Assembly: GCF_933775445.1 (NCBI RefSeq)
Contig: NC_065874.1
Span: 32,992,501-33,056,500, forward strand
Length of the DNA stretch: 64,000 bases
Direction of reading: 5' to 3'
From: Argentina anserina
Taxonomy: Eukaryota > Streptophyta > Magnoliopsida > Rosales > Rosaceae
The notes beneath the pieces were generated by a model. It ran no database searches. It had not been told where the DNA came from and saw only the letters and a list, made by a program, of their open reading frames with translations. The translations under genes were made by a program, and so were the position numbers. This document shows positions 52,325 to 64,000 of this stretch, piece by piece. Numbering within the stretch: the first letter of the stretch is position 1; every line of letters starts with the position of its first letter.

Positions 52325-54590
52325 AAACATTTAACTACAAATCACAGTTTAGATGTCTCCTGAATGAATCGAGAAAATCTAGTCACAGTTCTAGAAGGAC
52401 AGGACTTATTGGTTCATATAATTATCATAAGATTTGTGGAAAATCGTAATCTACAAAGATTTTTCATTTTTTATTGCATGCATACGATAAGCATCAAAGA
52501 ATTGTAGCTACAGTACGTAATATAAAACTACATATCTGACAACGAAATAACGAAAACGAAAACGAATAAAATTTCTTTTCCTTTGTCTATTTCCCTTCGG
52601 ACATGAACTGATTAATTTGGCACAATTAATCAAATTTTGTAACACCTGAAGCATTTGCGTGGCATGGGAACTTAGAAAACCTATTAGCAGCTAGCATTTC
52701 TTCTTTAATTTAGTTCTTCGTTAGAAAAACCTTTATTCATATATATATGAAGAAAATGAGACTGATAGAAGAATGTCATATATATGCTTTGTTGCTCTCA
52801 AACTTTCGTTAGATCATTACTGCAATTTGATGCTGCCTTTTCTATTCAAAGGGAAGACATGTTGCTTTTAAATTAAGACAAGGACCTGTTACACCGTTAC
52901 AATCTTTCCCTTATTTCATACATAATCGTAATACATTCAAAACCTCAAGAAATTCATTGTACTATTATCAAACTCGTAAAATGGCCGGGGAGTCGTCGAC
53001 GTCTTCTTCGATACATTCTTGAGTTAAAGAACTTCAACTCATCCTTTTGATATTTTGATCAAACCTATCTACTGATAATCGTTGATATTTCAAGCCAATC
53101 TTATTCCTCTTAAGTCAAAACAAACAAAAAAATTAGTCAAACTTCTTGTCCTGATAATGTCTAATTTCCAGAAAGTTGTAAACCACTTCTCATCGTGATA
53201 ATCAACTCTTCGCTGTTGTTTTATTCAGCAGTCATTTTCTTACATACATGGGCATGCATGCGTTTTACCAGATCATTATTTGGAGCATGTACATTGACCT
53301 ATGAAACATGATCCTTGAAACCAATAACACGTAGCAATAGCATGTATGAGGATAAGGACTACCAATCTATATCCTCTCTGGTCTAATGGCATGGTCTCCA
53401 ATACTGTGTATGATATTGATCATTCATAGGTTAATTTGCCAATTGTCATCATAATGAATATATATATCTATGATTCTGATTTGATCAGTTCTTTGCATCT
53501 ATAATACAAAATAGAGACCTAACTATTGATCAATCACCCAGAAACTTAAGCATGAATTAGTTACGTACTCTTTACTTCTTTCCTGGCCGTGGCTGGGTCT
53601 GATGAATGGCTTTCTAAATGAAGCACCGATCACATACGTACTATCATTACCAAATATAGCATTGCCTTTCTCACCGGCCGGCCATGCATGCCAACGCAGC
53701 CGAGAACTCAACCACTCGATCGATTGAATATATATCGGAAAGACCAGCTAGCTTCCAGCTATATATGGCCGATAGCAATGAAGAAACATGTAGAAATGAG
53801 TCAGAGCCACTAATTAATTTAAACTTCATTTGGGCCTTACGACTGAGGCTCCAAACATGCTGACTGCACCTTGCCGTTATTTCTCTCTGATAGCCCAATG
53901 GACCTCTCACAAGTCACAAGCTTTGCCTCCATCATGCATGGGATCGCGTTCTTCTCACTTAGTCTTTTATAGTTTCTCTCTTAAGAAGAAATTCCGACTC
54001 TAAATAATTCGAAACATTACAGCATTGTATATAAAGAAAGCATTATGACATACGCTTGAAGAAAGAGTTTGTTTGTGGTGCAGCGCTGCGTGGTGTATAT
54101 ATATATACACACATGCTATTTTCAACCGTTTTTGAACGGTGCCACAAATTCTATAATGTAACATTAATGTAACACCAATATTGGTCTCTAACAATAAGCT
54201 CTAGTGCGCATGTATATGATATACCCGTTGATACATGTATATGTATACAGTTATACATAAGTGAACCCTTTTGGCTGGAACAATATCTTTTATTCTGACT
54301 CCGTATAAGCTATTCTCAATCTCACCAGTCGTTTAGTGCTACTTTATAAGTTCATTAGGAATTAAATGAAGGCATGAAGCCTTCCCTTTTTGTGTTCGAG
54401 TTGATGAGAAAACCTAAACCACGCACATAAAGATGGTAGCATGCCTAGATAATGGCCGTTTTGGGGACCCCAAATTTATCACGCATTTCTCTCTTGCAAC
54501 TAATCTTTCTCCTGAGAAAAAAAATTGTAACATGATCGAACTAGGACTAGGAGAAAGCAACTCTATCACACAACACAATTCTGGTCATGG
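52325..54590. other. Intergenic, no gene seen
   Basis: No supported coding, RNA or repeat feature on either strand. The short open frames at 53523-53910 lack any recognisable domain. Confidence 0.4.
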
Positions 54591-54598
54591 GATCTAAT

Positions 54599-55104
54599 TA
54601 CTGGCGGAGCTAGATTTCATAATCGATTGGGGCACAAATTAATGCCTACAATTTTTTTATATTAAAGCTTCTAAAAGCTAAAAATGTTGTATTTCAAACT
54701 AGTGTATTTTCTTTAAAAATTAGTGTTTACATTAGTATTAAAAAATCATTTAATTTGATAGACATTTAACAAATAAAACAATATTTTACTCTTAGTAAAA
54801 TCATTTATTACATAAAGAAAATAAAATATTATAATTCTTCGATAAGAAAGTTATAATTAGCAAACACTCAATTATACTAAGAGTCTAAAAACACCGGAAG
54901 AAAAAAATGAGAAAAAAAATAAAAAAAATGAGAAAACAAAACAAGAAGAATTAAACTCACAACCTATTGGTATTGAGGAAAACACCGAAGCAATGGAGCA
55001 CTGGGGCCCTATGCTTCTTATGCTATGACTTAACACATAAATATTTGTACATTTGTTTAAGTGGGGCGCGTGACCCACAAATTCCCTTTGTGGCTCCGCC
55101 CCTG
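54599..55104. mobile_element. hAT MITE, 8-bp target duplication with one mismatch
   Basis: 506 bp flanked by GATCTAAT (54591-54598) and GATCTGAT (55105-55112). The inverted ends share GGCGGAGC. The interior is AT-rich. One end, read in reverse, has a degenerate B-box-like GGTTGTGAGTTTAATTC, suggesting kinship with the element at 29775-30471. Confidence 0.75.
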
Positions 55105-55451
55105 GATCTGATCATCTGAATGCTAAAGTAGTCGACCAAGGTTTAACTACATTAGAGTAACTGATCGAATGGCTTAAATAAAGCAACTATATACAAACGA
55201 CCTAGCTAGCGCAATTAATGGAGATTTAAGAAGATGTACATTTTGGGTTTCGTACTAAAAAAACAACTCTCCAACAATCTTTTCACGAGAGGGTTAGTAA
55301 TGCATGAAAGCATTGATCGATGAGTGACTTCGACAGGGCGGCCGGTGAGTGAGTGAAGATCGTTAAAGAGAAAAGGAACATTATAATCTTAACGGATATC
55401 GGTATCAACTTTCTATATTTTAGGGGTTTACGTCATCTTTTGATTGCTTAG

Positions 55452-56460
55452 TGTCACGGACCTTGCCATTCGGCTGCCACACTTGGTCTGTGCGGGGCTC
55501 TATCCCCATAGAGCCAGCCTTATCCAACAAGGCAATGCACTGGTTTCGCCCTGCCTTGGGCTCATCAGGGGATCGGCTCCAGACCCCAATCTGGGTGTAG
55601 GGCAGCCAACTCGCCTCTTCGATGTTAAACGTTAAGTCCCCAACTAGCGACAAGCTCTCGGAATTAAACCGGGTCAACATGTCTGAACCCCTCGGAAGGA
55701 GCAACCATATATCTCCTACACTTTTAATCTTGGAGCATATGCCTGATGTGACCAGTGACACCCACGATTGATACTCCTGAAAACATGACGTGACATCCTC
55801 CCCCACCAAACTTGGTGTACGTCCTCGTACACGACATCCTCACTTGCGGCCCGCGTATCCCTTGTACGCCCGCGATGCCTGGAGCGACGAAAAGGAGTTC
55901 CCAAAGATCGCCCAACAATGACTTCGCGCCGAATCTCTCGTCCTGGACTTTACCACGGATCCTCTCGTCCGGTCCTCCTTTCCGGAGGTGACCCTGCCTA
56001 CTCGACTCCCTCGCAGAGCCCCCCGTATCTTGGAGACACGGCGACACGTGTGAGCGCTTGGCGACACAATGACAACGATGTTGAGGCGGCTCTGATACCA
56101 CTTGTCACGGACCTAGTCATTCGGCTGTCACACTTGGTCCGTGCAGCGCTCCATCCCCATGGAGCCAGCCTTATCCAACGAGGCAATGCACTGGTTTCGC
56201 CCTGCCTTGGGCTCATCAGGGGATCGACTCCAGACCCCAACCTGTGTGTAGGGCGGCCAACTCGCCTCTTCAACGTTAAACGTTAAGTCCCCGACTAGCG
56301 ACAAGCTCTCCGAATTAAACCGGTCAACATGTCTGAACCCCTCGGAAGGAGCAGCCATATATCTCCCACACTTTTAATCTTGGAGCAAATTCCACATATG
56401 TCTGATGTTCTTATAACCAGTGACACCCACGATTGACACTCCCGAAAACGAGACGTAACA
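55452..56460 (-). mobile_element. TRIM retrotransposon (miniature LTR element)
   Basis: Two direct repeats, 55452-55795 and 56103-56460, start TGTCACGG and end in TGACA/TAACA. Read on the minus strand, the 56103-56460 copy is the 5' LTR. It is followed two bases later by TGGTATCAGAGCC (56088-56100 in reverse), the primer-binding site for initiator tRNA-Met. The interior is only ~307 bp and ends in a purine tract (GGTGGGGGAGGA) next to the 3' LTR. There are no gag or pol genes. The flanks share TTAG, an imperfect target duplication. The GC-rich open frames inside are not genes. Confidence 0.9.
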
Positions 56461-57895
56461 TTAGGCTCTTAATTATCTACGTACCTAGTTAATTATTAGA
56501 AACTTATAGCTTACGCAAGTTTTGGAGAATTAGTGCCATGAGTAATGTTAATCTCGCTCAAGGTTTACACCTCTAATTGCCTTGAAGCTACAACATACAT
56601 GCTAACTAATCATTCTTTCCTGTCGCGGATTAACTGTAACAAATATGATCACATAGTACAAATCAATATGCTTATAAGAGAAGCCATCGATCTTCTCTCG
56701 CTCGCATAGCTTTATCTAAATTAACCCCAACCAAAAAGGTAATTAACTACTAGAGAAAACACTATATGCCCCATAATTTGATATAGATGGATCAAATGGT
56801 CCATTAATTGGGGCACCAAATGTAAAAAAGAATCGAAAGCTTTCCCTCCGCAATGATTTTGAAAGTGGCCTGGGGGGATCCAACGTTCGAAAGTTTACCT
56901 AACCAGTAATTCTCACTTTTGTCCCCCTTAGTTTGTTCATTTCAAAAGGAAAGGAAAGAAAAGAGAAGAGCCCTAACGTAAACTTGATTTGATTCCATGA
57001 AGAATGTGACCCAGCCACCGAAGACATTTATTTGAAAAAACACCTCACTTTACCTACCACGAAAACTCGACAAGTACGTAATTCCCATAATTTTACTACA
57101 GAGCAAGCTTTTACATCTCCTTGTCAACCTAATAATAACTAATTTCGAACTAATTTTACGTACTCATTCAACGATGAGCTCAACCTCGAAGAGTTAATTA
57201 GTATGATACGTAAGTACACTCGCTACATCAAAATCAGTTAAAGTTGTGAGTTGCTTATAGACTTATACTATGCTATATGAATACTTTACATTTTGGTGCG
57301 TGAAAATAAGTACATGATCGAACTATCATTAGTTCATGAATTTTTTTTAATTCGATCATAGTCTTATTCTATTTAAGGATACGATTTAGTTATTTTCTTC
57401 CGATTTTTAATTGTATAATAATTATTTTTAAAATCGTAACCACTAGAATGAAGAAAATTTAAAGTAATACGCATCAAAAATATTCAAGAACACACATTAC
57501 ACATGCATGCAAAGATGTAAATGGCTAAATAATTTATAACTAGACTCAATCCTGATCATAATATAGAAAATTAAGGCTTGTAAATCAAAGTAATGGTGAA
57601 GACTGATGAGGGTTCTTACATAATTTGCAAGACTTGATCAGTTGCTTTGAGTTTACTATTGGACCGTTTTTCCGGGATGAATATTTGAAACTCATAAATT
57701 TGTGACTCCAAGTCTCCAACCATCCCAACCCGTTACGTATATGAATCGTGAAATCACCTCTGCCACGTGGAGGCACCAGATCCAAGTCAAACTCACCCTC
57801 TACTTTGACTTCCATTTCATATGTATTTCTCTCTAAGCCTAGGACAAGTTGGAGACAACAACGTTTCAATTTCAGGTCCTTTTTAATGAAATCCA
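56461..57895. other. Intergenic / upstream of KIN14
   Basis: No gene seen. The CT-rich tract at about 57900-57950 probably begins the KIN14 leader. Confidence 0.4.
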
Positions 57896-57899
57896 TACA

Positions 57900-57958
57900 C
57901 CTCTCTCTCTCTCTCTTCAGTTCCCACTCTCTCTATCTCTCTCTCTTCTTCTTCTTCA
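57900..57958. repeat. (CT)n-rich tract
   Basis: Interrupted CT/CTT repeats about 480-540 bp before the KIN14 start codon, typical of plant 5' leaders. Confidence 0.7.
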
Positions 57959-58436
57959 AGAGTACATGAAGAGTTGGAGAAGCATTCAATGAGCTCTACT
58001 AAATTTTGAATGCTTCTTCTTTCACAAAGAACACGGGAAACCTGCTTTGCTTCACCTTCCCATTTCTCTCCTGAAGATCAGATCTACTACCAGTTCAAAT
58101 TCTCACACTTCCATTTCCTTCTGGGGCTCAAATAGTCAAATTTTCCAGAACTTCAAGACCCTTTAAAGGTTAGAGGTTCACAGCCACACATAACTAAGGA
58201 TTCAAAAGTTTGGTTTTTTTTTTCTGGTGATCACTGTAAAGGCCACACCTTTATTCTCCGCACTCTGTTTCTCACTGGCTCTGTTTCTCTCTTCTGTAGA
58301 TTTTAAATTTTCTGATACTTGATTGAGGTTTTTGTCCAACTATAGGCAAAGTGGTTGTTTAAGTTGCATTGGTATATGTATTGCAGATTGCAGAATAAAG
58401 AATATTAAGTAGTACTTCTTTCTTGGAGACATCAAA

Positions 58437-61400
58437 ATGCCACAAGAAAACATTTTATCAAATATCTTTGCATCATCTCCTGGCAAGAACTTGAGAGGGT
58501 TGAAGGGTTTAGTCCCCAACAATGATCATGCTCATAATCCATATTCAAACCCAGATGAGCTCATCAATGACTATGAGTTAGCTCAGAGAAAAGCAGGAGA
58601 AGCAGGTATATACACAGCATCTACTTCTAAATTATTATTTACTGTCACACATGTGGTATAATATAACCTTCTCCAAATATTCCTGGCCTAATTTATACTT
58701 ATTCTTGGGTTATGTTACCCTTATCTTTTATGTTTGGGAGCTTCTATTCATACCTCTAAAAATGTTTGTTGGATCTCCTTACTTAGTATACCTCAAATTT
58801 ACATTTATAGATAACTTAAACACTATTTAGACCTCCCTAGTTTTTTCAAAATGCTCATAATCTCATTTGATATATCAAATGAAGCTCCTATCCATTAATT
58901 ACTTTCTTACTCTACTTTAAATTTATTTATTATACAAAACTATAAAAATGCAATATAATTACACAAATTATCTTCTCAAATTAATTTATTCTTTCACTCA
59001 TTCTCTAAATTCATAATAAAAGTGATAATCTTTTTTCGTTGATATATATGCCTCACCAAGGAGTAAAAGTAACATTTTATGACATTCTAGTCTCTAATGA
59101 ACTAGTTTTATTTTTTAGCTCAAACCCAAGTTTATAAAAAAAATTATATAGTTATTCATGATACATTAAGACTATTGATGTTCATGAAAAAAAGAAAGTA
59201 AACAATTAAATCATCTTATTCATTTTATATCCCAAATCAGGATTATCTAGTAATAAATATAAATGATAATTATTTATATTTGTATATTAGAATAGGTAAG
59301 TTAATAATTATTTCCAAAATAAAAACAAACACTCTTATAGGTTTTTTTAGTAATTTCATATGACTTGATAAAGTCAAAACTAATAAGAAAAAAAAGGTGG
59401 TCAAAGTACTATTTTTGGAGTTATTAATAAAAGCTCGCTTTATGTTTCTCTAAATATATCTCTGAAATATATGTGTTCGCAGAAGTGCTGTGAATTATTG
59501 AATGATTGTGGTAAAAAAATGTTTTTTACAGAGATAATTTTGTTGGTATAGATGGTTATTCCATTATGTTAGAATGTGGGTGCTGCTGAAATGTGGTGAT
59601 TATTGCTTATGATGATTTGGGCCCGAAAAAGAAACATCAACTCATGACTTGGACCCATTTTTTGTATTCTTTTGCTTTTTGGCCCCTTCTAATCTTATAC
59701 ACATTAATTAGCTAAAAGCCTGATTTTTAAGCATTTGGCTAACATTATATTTAAACATTAGTAATGATTGATCATGATTCTAATGAGATTTTAAAGCAAA
59801 AACATAGATTTCTTTTGCTTTTGAATTTTGATATGAAGATCAGAGTCACCAAGCTTTCAAACCCCTCCAACCAAAATCGAGTGCATTTCCTTAAATTTTA
59901 CAAATTTGAACGAGAACTCAGATTTTAAAACCTTACAGTTGGTTAACTTCACTGGAAAAAGAAGTCGCTTCTTTAATCTTTAGTTCTTGATGACCTTGAT
60001 GTATTTATAGTAGTCTAAGATGACCAACTTCAGTGATGGGGATGTTTGAACTGAAAGTGAAAATGACACATTATGTATATGTAAAAATGTTAGTGAGCAT
60101 TTGATGATCTTATTTTTGTAATTGGGATAATTTTAGCTGCAAGGAGGTACCAAGCAGCAGAATGGCTGAGGAAGATGGACTTTGGTGCCTCAGAAACACT
60201 GTCCAAAGAACCCTCTGAAGAGGAGTTTCGCCTTTCACTCCGTAACGGCCTCATTCTTTGCAATGTCCTCAACAAGGTCAACCCCGGTGCTGTTCTCAAG
60301 GTACTGTTCCCTTGTTGCAATAATAAGTTTTAGCAAGGGTTAACCGTTTCTGTATCGCGGATGAAGGAAATGTGTTTCATTTTTTATTGCATACATGATT
60401 TTTGGTTATCCTGATGAGGCTGATGTCATTTTATCTTCTTACGGAGATATATCGGCGATATGGCCGATATATCCCGATATATCGCTAATATTTCGAATCC
60501 GATACGATAAGAGCATATCGGTCAAAATTTATCGGTCAACGCAAAAATGATGGTCAACGGTCAAATATCGGTTAAACTTTGATTTTTTTTCTTTCAATTT
60601 TTGTTTAATTTTTTAATATTTATTTCCTCTTCTTTTTTTTTTGAAAAACTTATTTTTTTTTTCATTTTTTCATATATATTTTTAATTTATATAAATTTTA
60701 AATATATATGATGAATTTCAAGTCGAAATAATCATTCTTAAATACCTATTTTTATTATTAGATGTCGTTCGTGTACTTTAATTGTCATTAAATCAAGTAT
60801 TTATTTTCTTTAGTTTACTTAGTACCGTTTTTTTAGTTTATTTGGTACATATTGAAATATAATTTTATAAATTTTATTGAAAATAAGCAAATCCGATAAA
60901 ACCGATATATCCCTGATAAAACCGATATATCCCCCGATATATCGTTTTACCTCTCGACCGATACGATGCCGAAAACGATATTTAGACCATTCTTACCACA
61001 TGGATTAAATTTTTTTCTTAACTATACATGTTGTGTTTCTCTTTTGGATTTCAATATAGGTGGTGGAAAACCCCATTATTGCTGTTCAGTCAACAGAAGG
61101 GGCAGCACAGTCTGCAATTCAGTATTTTGAGAACATGAGGAATTTCCTCGAGGCTGTCAAAGCCATGAAGCTCTTGACATTTGAAGCCTCTGATCTGGAA
61201 AAGGTCAGAATGCATCATAATTCGCAACATAATTAAATATATGCAATTACTGCTTGTAAATTTAATATACAGTATGAAAAATACACTTAATAATTTAACC
61301 CTCAGCTTCCTATGGTGTCCTTCAATGTATCTTTCTATGTTTATTGGTTTATTCCTTTTTCTAATATTACAGAAGGTCTTGCATTTTCAGGGAGGCTCAT

Positions 61401-64000
61401 CGAGTAAAGTTGTGGACTGCATTCTGTGTCTCAAAGGTTACTATGAATGGCAGCAAGCAGGTGGAATAGGAGTTTGGAGGTATGGAGGGACAGTGAGGAT
61501 CACATGCTTCCCAAAAGGGTCATCATCTTCCTCAGGAGGAAGTGAATGTGCTGATGAGTCAATAGATGAATCCGATTCATCACAATTTGAACAGCTCTTG
61601 GATTTTCTTCATCTCTCTAGTGAAGTGTCAAATGCAGAATCCAGAACTGCCACTGCTTTGGCTTTCCTTTTTGATCGTTTTGGCATTGAACTTCTTCAAG
61701 CTTATCTTCAAGAGATTAATGGGATTGAAGATTTTCCTTTAAATGCAATGGTAGGTAAGACTCTTGCTATGGCTATTTATTTTTAAATCCATATGTCCTA
61801 TTGTTTTTATTTTTGAATGGAGGTCATATTGTTTTATGGGGTCTGATTAGTATAAGTGGTAAAATTCTATAGGTAATAGATACTTTGCTCAGTAAGGTAG
61901 TCAAGGATTTTTTGGCACTCCTGGTTTCTCAAGGCACTCAGGTATGTAAACATTTTTGCTCATCAAGAAACACTTTCTCTTTACTATTATGACTTGTGAG
62001 TATTATCACGTTCAAGCGCCTGAGTTATAAAAAATTTCAGCACAGAAATAACCTTAAATCTCTTTTGCATTTAGCTTGGAATGTTTTTGAAGAAACTATT
62101 GAGAGGTGATCTTGGTGCGCTGTCGAAATCTGAATTTTTAGAAGCCATGAAAGATTATCTATCACAAAGAAGTCACATTGTGTCGAGTGATCTGTCCAAA
62201 TTCTGTATTTGTGGGGGGAAACGTGAGGCTGTCTATCACAGTATTAGTCACTCATCTGATCATGAAGAACTAATTAAAATTCAACAGAAGCACCTTGAGG
62301 TAAGTATATACAATGCTCCATTTCCAATAACTGAAATTTTAATCTGCAGTTGACTCTTCTCTTATATTTTACTGTTTTCCTGGAGTAATTTTTAGGAGTT
62401 AAAGTCCGCTTTCCAAAAAACAAGACTAGAAGTCAAACATGCTCATTCAAACTGGGAGGAGGAACTTAGAAGGCTTGGTATGTTCCATAGATTTGATGAA
62501 CATCTATGTCAATAGGAAATGTGTCATAACTTGTATTCCCCTTTGTTAAAAGATGGATAATCTTACGCTATCTTTTGTCTCAGTGCACCATATTAAAGGT
62601 CTTGAAGTTACTTCCTCTTCTTACAATAAAGTTCTCGAAGAAAACCGATTTCTCTACAATCAAGTTCAAGACCTCAAAGGTGTTTCACCTTATCCCAAGT
62701 TGATAAATTATTTAGTATATATAGTTTGATTTCATGATTGGAAGCTTAATTGGAAAAGGTTGTTTCTTACAGGAACAATTAGAGTTTATTGCAGAGTGAG
62801 GCCCTTCTTAGGTCAATCAAATGGACAGTCCTCTGTGGATTATATTGGAGAAAATGGAACCATCATGATTATCAATCCCCTTAAACAGGGAAAAGACTCG
62901 AGAAGGGTCTTTACCTTCAACAAAGTGTTCAGAACAAATGTTACACAAGGTAAATGAAATGAAGTACTCAGTCTGTATGATCACCCAGGAATAACATCTT
63001 TTTTATAGCTTAACAGTTTTTCCTCGGACATAATTCACGAGCTCTATTTCATGTTTTTTGCAGAGCAAATATATGTTGACACTCAACCGTTGATCCGTTC
63101 AATTTTAGATGGCTATAATGCCTGCATTTTTGCATATGGACAGACTGGTTCAGGGAAGACATACACTATGGTAACTCTATCTATTGTGCTGTGATATATG
63201 TGGCTTTAAATGTACCCTAAAACTACGATCAGTACATTTATGTCACCTAGTATTGCATGACCCTCACATAATATAGATTTTTTTATTGACTTTTCCAGAG
63301 TGGCCCTGATTTGACCAGTGAAGAAACATGGGGAGTGAACTATAGAGCCCTGCGCGACTTATTTCAAATATCAAAGGCAAGGGTGGACATAATAAGATAC
63401 GAAGTTGCAGTTCAGATGATAGAAATATACAACGAACAAGTGAGAGACCTCTTAGTGAGTGATGGCTCTTCGAGAAGATATCCTTAACAAATAGTTATGT
63501 TTATTCTACACTTTGATTAGGGTGTTACAAATGCATAAGCTATATTTAGTTACAAACTACATTACTATTTTACTTCCTTAACAATTTGTACATTAGATAT
63601 ACGAAACAAGTCTCAGCTAAATGGCCTTAATGTACCTGATGCAAGTTTGGTTCCAGTTACATGCACACAAGATGTTCTTGAGTTGATGAAAGTTGGTCAG
63701 AGAAATCGTGCTGTTGGCGCTACTGCTCTGAATGAAAGAAGCAGCCGCTCTCACAGGTAGATGTTTTCATTCTTCTCTGGAAATTTCTCAATAGTGGCTG
63801 AATGTAGGGTATAAATTCTTGTAGTAGGAATTATTCTAACTAGTGATCTTTTGTTTCTTCTGCAGTGTCTTAACAGTTCATTTACTTGGAAAGGAATTGG
63901 CTTCTGGTACTATCTTAAGGGGTTGCCTCCATCTTGTGGATTTGGCAGGGAGCGAGAGAGTTGATAAATCTGAGGCCACTGGAGAGAGACTAAAGGAAGC
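58437..64000 (+). CDS. Kinesin-14 with calponin-homology domain (KCH), 3' end beyond window
   Basis: Minus-end-directed type microtubule motor with an N-terminal actin-binding CH domain. Exons: 58437-58605, 60137-60300, 61060-61203, 61391-61750, 61873-61941, 62075-62299, 62396-62477, 62584-62679, 62773-62949, 63064-63170, 63299-63477, 63592-63756, 63866 onward. All keep frame. The CH domain covers about residues 60-190 ([33 protein letters not shown]). A coiled coil (about 355-435) precedes the motor (from about 438). The motor has the neck [10 protein letters not shown]-loop GQTGSGKT (521-528), switch [10 protein letters not shown] and switch II DLAGSE. Exons 11/12 join only across an AT-AC intron. 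The rest of the motor and the tail lie outside the window. Confidence 0.94.
60443..60989. mobile_element. MITE in KIN14 intron 2
   Basis: About 547 bp rich in CGATATATCGG motifs near both ends, in inverted order. It is flanked by TTCTTAC (60436-60442 and 60990-60996), part of an 8-bp duplication with one mismatch. The middle is AT-rich and non-coding. Class unclear, hAT-like by duplication length. Confidence 0.6.
63478..63591 (+). other. U12-type AT-AC intron in the KIN14 motor domain
   Basis: The intron starts ATATCCTT, the U12 donor consensus, and ends AC. The branch-site consensus TTCCTTAAC at 63574-63582 lies about 10 nt before the end. Splicing here gives [19 protein letters not shown] in frame. 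The nearby AG (63595-63596) would break the frame. Confidence 0.92.

Noticed and set aside
55444..56358. Long overlapping GC-rich frames around 55420-56358
   Set aside because: They lie across the LTRs and interior of the TRIM element and have no known domain.
63595..63596. AG as the 3' splice site of KIN14 intron 11
   Set aside because: Using it would shift the frame and lose the conserved RRLDIRN join; the AC at 63590-63591 fits frame and U12 rules.

Overview
The window is nuclear DNA of a dicot plant. The genes are split by AT-rich GT-AG introns, the intergenic DNA is AT-rich and full of transposons, and the gene families are plant-specific (HIPP metallochaperone, P-class PPR, SUFE1 with a BolA domain, patatin-like lipases, UKL uridine kinase/UPRT, KIN14 kinesin with a calponin-homology domain). 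An endogenous caulimovirid (florendovirus-like) remnant and the gene flavour make Rosaceae plausible, but that is inference.

Layout. 0.8-1.3 kb: isoprenylated heavy-metal-binding protein (minus). 2.3-3.1 kb: probable hAT MITE. 3.3-5.0 kb: dead Rf-like PPR gene. 8.4-9.1 kb: LEA_2/NHL membrane protein. 10.5-11.7 kb: SUFE1 (minus). 17.9-20.0 kb: patatin-like gene PLP-A. This LEA2-SUFE1-PLP trio is the first copy of a large tandem duplication. The second copy runs from about 23.84 to 39.6 kb and holds a 5'-truncated LEA2, a frameshifted SUFE1 that keeps only the SufE half, and an intact PLP-B. Each copy later received its own insertions. Copy A has two Mutator-like elements with perfect 9-bp target duplications, and copy B preserves both empty sites. 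Copy B has an AT-rich foldback and a ~7.2 kb composite insertion just upstream of the PLP-B core promoter. That insertion contains a hAT MITE with Pol III boxes, the degenerate pararetrovirus and a GC-rich hairpin.

40.8-42.4 kb: cytosolic fructose-bisphosphate aldolase (minus, 4 exons, one GC-AG intron). 43.4-48.4 kb: UKL uridine kinase/uracil phosphoribosyltransferase-like gene (minus, 14 coding exons plus a leader exon). 49.3-52.3 kb: ~3 kb Mutator-like element carrying a Mutator MITE and a solo LTR. 54.6-56.5 kb: hAT MITE and a TRIM retrotransposon. 58.4 kb to the right edge: 5' part of a CH-domain kinesin-14 gene, with an AT-AC (U12-type) intron in the motor domain and a MITE in intron 2.

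The genes are ordinary eukaryotic single-transcript genes with no operon logic. The unusual content is the asymmetric decay of the duplicated block, the nested and precisely bounded transposons, and two non-canonical introns. All exon models were worked out by eye from splice signals, frame continuity and family recall; no database search was run.
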